From positions 14,560 through 78,559 of the forward strand of contig JADKAV010000014.1 of the NCBI GenBank assembly GCA_016719135.1: a DNA stretch of 64,000 nt, given 5' to 3'. Positions 61,034-64,000 of the stretch are shown piece by piece. The stretch is from Micrococcales bacterium (lineage in GTDB: Bacteria; Actinomycetota; Actinomycetes; S36-B12; UBA10799). A program made the translations under genes and the position numbers. How positions within the stretch are numbered: position 1 is the first letter of the stretch; the number at the start of each line of letters is the position of its first letter. Under the pieces are notes generated by a model. The model ran no database searches and was not told the DNA's origin. It was given only the letters and a program-made list of their open reading frames with translations.

Positions 61034-61774
61034 TCACCGGGTCTCGGTGATCTCCGGTCCGCGCTCGAAGGGCTCGAGGTCCTCATACGTGCCCTCGTCC
61101 TCGTCGTCGTCTTCCTCGCTTTCAAGGCCCTCAGGAGGCGTGAGCGGGATCAGGTCACCGGGGGCCATGGGCCGCTCGCCACGATTGACGATGCAGCCGG
61201 CCAGGATGTCTTCGAAGAACTCCCCCATGGCCGGGCTGGTTGCCGCCAAGCCCATGAACATGCCTCGCACGAACCAACGGTTGCCTTCGGCACCCACGAA
61301 GCGTGCGACCTGCATTCCCTGGTTGCCGTCGGGGTCCTGCGCCGGAACCTGGCCGGACAGTTCGGGGCCGAACCGGCCCTCACCGCGGGTCATGGTGCCA
61401 CCGGCCTGCTGGATCTCCGCTTCCAGCTCGTCCATCACCTCGGCCCACAGTCCACCCGAGCGGGGTGCTGCCACCGCCATGAGTTGCAACGCCGCGCCTT
61501 GCTCCTCGAGCACGACGATCGCGAGGGCGAAGGTGTTCGCCTCTTCGTTGTGCCCCTCGAGGTGCAACTGCATGTTCTCTACGATCGGGATCTGCAGACC
61601 CCCGAGGTCCACGCGTGTGATCTCGTCGTCGGGTGCGGCACTGATGTCGAACGGACCCTCACCGGACGCTGAGGCAGGCGCTGGAGCCGGGTCAGACACG
61701 GCCTCGGTTGCCGTCTCATCGCTCACCGGTTCTGCGCCCGTGTCGTCGGTGCCGCCCTTGCGTCGCTTGAACAC
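61034..61774 (-). CDS. DUF3710 family protein
   Basis: The 246-residue protein matches DUF3710: after a 45-residue Ala/Pro/Glu-rich region come ITRVDLGGLQIPIVENMQLH, LEEQGAALQLMAVAAPRSGG, GNRWFVRGMFMGLAA and FFEDILAGCIVNRGERPMAP, the last being the strongest family segment. It ends with an acidic tail (SEEDDDEDEGTYEDLEP). Function unknown. It lies beside dut, as is usual in actinobacteria. Confidence 0.85.
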   Translation of the reverse strand: MFKRRKGGTDDTGAEPVSDETATEAVSDPAPAPASASGEGPFDISAAPDDEITRVDLGGLQIPIVENMQLHLEGHNEEANTFALAIVVLEEQGAALQLMAVAAPRSGGLWAEVMDELEAEIQQAGGTMTRGEGRFGPELSGQVPAQDPDGNQGMQVARFVGAEGNRWFVRGMFMGLAATSPAMGEFFEDILAGCIVNRGERPMAPGDLIPLTPPEGLESEEDDDEDEGTYEDLEPFERGPEITETR

Positions 61775-61821
61775 TGTCTCTCCTCGCCTAGGTCATTCCC
61801 ACCGTAACGCCCGCGGCCGAA

Positions 61822-62268
61822 TCACTGCGCGCCGCGATGTCCACCTGTGGAGCCGAAGCCACCGGTATCACGCGCGGAGCCCGGCAGACTGCTGACTTCA
61901 ACGATGCTGACGGTCGGCAGTTTCTGCACCACGAGTTGGGCGATTCGATCGCCACGGTGGAACACGACCTGTTCGCGCGGATCGAGGTTGATCAAGCACA
62001 CCTTGATCTCGCCGCGGTACCCCGCATCGATAGTCCCTGGACCGTTCACCACACCCACGCCATGGCGAACAGCCAGGCCACTGCGCGGGTGGACGAAGGC
62101 TGCGTATCCGGCGGGCAGCGCGATCGCCAAGCCGGTGGGAACCAACGACCGCTCCCCCGGGTGAAGCGTCACGTCGACCCGGCTGTGCAGGTCGAGACCG
62201 GCGTCACCGGGATGTGCGTACTGCGGCAGTGGCAACTGCGGGTCGAGACGTTGAACCAGCAGATTCAC
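61822..62268 (-). CDS. dut: dUTP diphosphatase
   Basis: The 148-residue trimeric dUTPase has all five motifs: HPGDAGLDLHSR (I), PRSGLAVRHGVGV (II), GTIDAGYRGEIKVCLINLD (III), GDRIAQLVV (IV) and ARDTGGFGSTGGH (V, the P-loop-like C-terminus). It hydrolyses dUTP to dUMP, protecting DNA. GTG 62268 overlaps the thioesterase stop (GTGA). A longer in-frame open stretch reaches 62886 but lacks family match. Confidence 0.95.
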   Translation of the reverse strand: MNLLVQRLDPQLPLPQYAHPGDAGLDLHSRVDVTLHPGERSLVPTGLAIALPAGYAAFVHPRSGLAVRHGVGVVNGPGTIDAGYRGEIKVCLINLDPREQVVFHRGDRIAQLVVQKLPTVSIVEVSSLPGSARDTGGFGSTGGHRGAQ

Positions 62269-62852
62269 GGACTGACCTCCAAACCGCTGCCAGGGCCGCT
62301 CCGTTCGGCGATCGCTGCCTGCACGTCCGCCTCGCGACCGTGATGACTGAAGTGTTCCAGTGGCACTTGCAGGAAAAGGGCACTGGCGGTCAGGGCGATC
62401 GGCCCGTCGGGACCCAGCCTGCCCACAGCACGGGTGTAGACCTTGCGGCCGTCCTGGCCCGCGAGTGTTGCGTCGATGTGCAGCACAGAACCCACCGGAA
62501 CCGGCCTGCGGAAGTCGACCTCCAGCCGGGCTGTCACCGCAGGCACGAGCAGCAACCAGTTGAGTGCTCCGAGGGCCTCGTCGAGCGCTGTGCTCAGCAG
62601 CCCGCCATGCGCGAGTCCCGGTGCGCCCTGATGCATGTCGGTGACCTCGAAGACAGCATGCACACTGAGATCGCCGACCACCACCCGCAGATGCAGACCG
62701 GCGGGGTGTTTCGGGCCACATGCGTAGCAGCGCCCGTGATGACTGGGGATCTCCTGGCCCACCGGGATGGCTTGTGGATGACGACGAGGCATCACCGCGT
62801 GATGCGGGGGCATTGTTGGGCTCTGCGGCCATTCGAGTTCGTCGGACACCAC
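62265..62852 (-). CDS. PaaI-type hotdog thioesterase
   Basis: The 195-residue protein has a hotdog fold of the PaaI family: HHGRCYACGPKHPAGLHLRV, then GAPGLAHGGLLSTALDEALG (conserved His-Gly-Gly and catalytic-type Asp/Glu), and a long final helix region. The CYACG-type N-terminus is seen in some actinobacterial acyl-CoA thioesterases. Substrate unknown. GTG 62852 or 62849 begins it; dut overlaps by GTGA. Confidence 0.82.
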   Translation of the reverse strand: MVSDELEWPQSPTMPPHHAVMPRRHPQAIPVGQEIPSHHGRCYACGPKHPAGLHLRVVVGDLSVHAVFEVTDMHQGAPGLAHGGLLSTALDEALGALNWLLLVPAVTARLEVDFRRPVPVGSVLHIDATLAGQDGRKVYTRAVGRLGPDGPIALTASALFLQVPLEHFSHHGREADVQAAIAERSGPGSGLEVSP

Positions 62853-62909
62853 ATGTCGATCCTATGACCGGGTGCGTAGGCGCCAATCGGGCCGTTGGAC
62901 AATCAGTGC

Positions 62910-63341
62910 ATGAGGTATCGCGAAGTGATCCGGTTGCCCTGGTGGACTTACGCCGTCTTCGCCGGCCTGGCCAGCCTTCTGCTGTTCACATTCGCAGCAG
63001 TGGTCGGAGTCCCGGCCGCCCTGGTCATCTTCTTCATCGTCCTCCTACTGGGCTGGGCCTTCATCTGGCGACGCTCCACCCTGATCAGCGTCGATGACGA
63101 ATTCCTCAAGGTGGGCTCGCAAACGTTGCCCCTTCGAGACGTGGCAAACGCCACCGCTCTGGATGCAGAGTCGCTGCGCCTGGTGGCTGGACAGGATGCG
63201 GACCCCCGGGCACATCTCATTTTGCGCAATCTTTCAACAAAGACGGGCGTGAAGATCGAATTGACGTCAGGGCCGACCCCCTACTGGCTGGTCTCGTCCA
63301 ATAGGGCGGAAGTCCTCGCCGACGTTCTGACAGGGCCCTGA
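62910..63341 (+). CDS. DUF3093 membrane protein
   Basis: The 143-residue protein has two N-terminal membrane helices (WWTYAVFAGLASLLLFTFAA; ALVIFFIVLLLGWAFIW) and a C-terminal domain with LRNLSTKTGVKIELTSGPTP and YWLVSSNRAEVLADVL, the DUF3093 hallmark (TRxPEEL-like end). Function unknown; located near dut in many actinobacteria. ATG 62910 is the start. Confidence 0.85.
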   Translation: MRYREVIRLPWWTYAVFAGLASLLLFTFAAVVGVPAALVIFFIVLLLGWAFIWRRSTLISVDDEFLKVGSQTLPLRDVANATALDAESLRLVAGQDADPRAHLILRNLSTKTGVKIELTSGPTPYWLVSSNRAEVLADVLTGP

Positions 63342-63405
63342 ACACAAACCTCCGCAGCGACGCCTCCTCCCGATAGGATCGCGGGGACGACACCTTGGAG
63401 GTTGT

Positions 63406-63654
63406 GTGAATCCGCGACTACTGACACCTGTGATTTCGGCCGGAGCTGCTTGGGCCACTCGCAAGTCGATGAACGCCATGTACGCCAAGCGTCATGAGGG
63501 CCAGGTGCCGTCGCGGGATCAGACCGACGTGCCGTTCCGCAGGGTGCTCATCTGGTCTCTGTCCACTGCGCTCGTGGTCGCCCTGATCGACGTGGCGATC
63601 CAGCAAGGGATTGCCCGCTGGGCGGAGAATCAGCAGCCACAGATCGACGCGTAG
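63406..63654 (+). CDS. DUF4235 small membrane protein
   Basis: The 82-residue protein has AGAAWATRKSMNAMYAKRHE at its N-terminal part and VLIWSLSTALVVALIDVAIQ, matching DUF4235. GTG 63406 follows GGAGG. Role unknown. One gap of 64 bp separates it from DUF3093, same strand. Confidence 0.85.
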   Translation: MNPRLLTPVISAGAAWATRKSMNAMYAKRHEGQVPSRDQTDVPFRRVLIWSLSTALVVALIDVAIQQGIARWAENQQPQIDA

Positions 63655-63705
63655 ACCACTCCTGTTGTCGGGCACAACCTCCCCGTCAACAGGGGTTGAA
63701 TCACG

Positions 63706-64000
63706 TCAGCCGGCGCACTCCGTGCAGATGTACACGCCATTCTTCTCACTGGCCAACTGGCTTCGGTGGTGTACGAGGAAGCATGAGGAACAGGTGAACT
63801 CGTCCTCGCGCTTGGGAACGACCTGAACCGTCAGAGTCGCATTGGACAAGTCCGCCCCGGGCAGCTCAAGGCTCTCGGCGACATCTGTCTCGTCCTCGTC
63901 AACCCCACCAGCGGCGGTCTTGACACGACCCTGCAATTCCTCCAGAGAGTCCTCGGACATCTCTTCATCTGTCTTGCGAGGTGCGTCGTAGTCGGTAGCC
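63706..64000 (-). CDS. DUF4193 zinc-ribbon protein, 5' end beyond the window
   Basis: The frame runs to the window edge with ATDYDAPRKTDEEMSEDSLE just after what must be an ATG whose last base is at 64000. It ends with a zinc-ribbon region: FTCSSCFLVHHRSQLASEKN and ICTECAG, with four Cys. This matches DUF4193 throughout; the family is linked to sigma/ECF-type regulation in some actinobacteria, but its action is not established. It is convergent with DUF4235. Confidence 0.92.
   Translation of the reverse strand, partial: ATDYDAPRKTDEEMSEDSLEELQGRVKTAAGGVDEDETDVAESLELPGADLSNATLTVQVVPKREDEFTCSSCFLVHHRSQLASEKNGVYICTECAG

Overview
The window is about 64 kb of high-GC DNA from an actinomycete. The evidence is a set of families that are largely actinobacterial: DUF3000, DUF3159, DUF3710, DUF3093, DUF4193, DUF4235, a GAF-ANTAR regulator, the coproporphyrin-dependent heme genes hemE-hemG-hemQ, a WS/DGAT acyltransferase, and the dxs/acnA/TRAM-methyltransferase/APC/TrkA neighbourhood. 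The species cannot be named from the sequence. No rRNA, tRNA, CRISPR array, prophage or intact insertion sequence was found.

Layout. 1-5.5 kb: frameshifted 3' end of katG, a GAF-ANTAR regulator, an ISL3-type transposase remnant split by a palindromic element, a zinc-ribbon thioredoxin, a TupA-like ATP-grasp protein and a SnoaL-like protein. 5.5-10.4 kb: MoxR-DUF58-transglutaminase-like operon (the last with its catalytic triad replaced), then msrB. 10.8-14.9 kb: EamA transporter and hemE-hemG-hemQ. 15-21.5 kb: DUF3000, a LuxR-type regulator, ribonuclease D and fadA-fadB, with about seven reading-frame breaks in the first half of fadB. 21.9-33.9 kb: GGDEF-EAL protein, frameshifted dxs, acnA, RNA methyltransferase, APC permease and two TrkA-like proteins. 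34-59 kb: a mixed block holding NagZ-like lipoprotein, a vertebrate-type uridine phosphorylase, secreted proteins, ROK kinase, zwf, an SSAT-like acetyltransferase, a 38-codon gene with its own promoter, a KhtTU-like K+/H+ antiporter, a CDF transporter, a NUDIX-NYN fusion, an acyl-CoA dehydrogenase/phosphotransferase pair, WS/DGAT with a histone-H1-like tail, a dynamin-like GTPase and phosphoketolase. 59-64 kb: DUF3159, OB-fold, DUF3710, dut, thioesterase, DUF3093, DUF4235 and DUF4193.

How the genes fit together. hemE-hemG-hemQ make heme by the coproporphyrin route. fadA-fadB, acyl-CoA dehydrogenase, its phosphotransferase partner and WS/DGAT point to fatty-acid turnover and storage of neutral lipid. 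zwf and phosphoketolase feed the pentose-phosphate and phosphoketolase routes. KhtT/KhtU-like and TrkA-like proteins deal with potassium.

Most unusual features. (i) A family of six mostly 117-bp, inverted-repeat-rich elements lies only in the gaps between convergent genes; a different 19-bp tandem array occupies another convergent gap. (ii) A shared 14-bp palindrome-like operator lies in the fadAB promoter and, twice, at the promoter of a 38-codon gene. (iii) Two copies of a transposase fragment carry the same palindromic insert. (iv) Many single-base frame breaks occur in otherwise conserved genes, some at G homopolymers, so the consensus sequence may contain errors.
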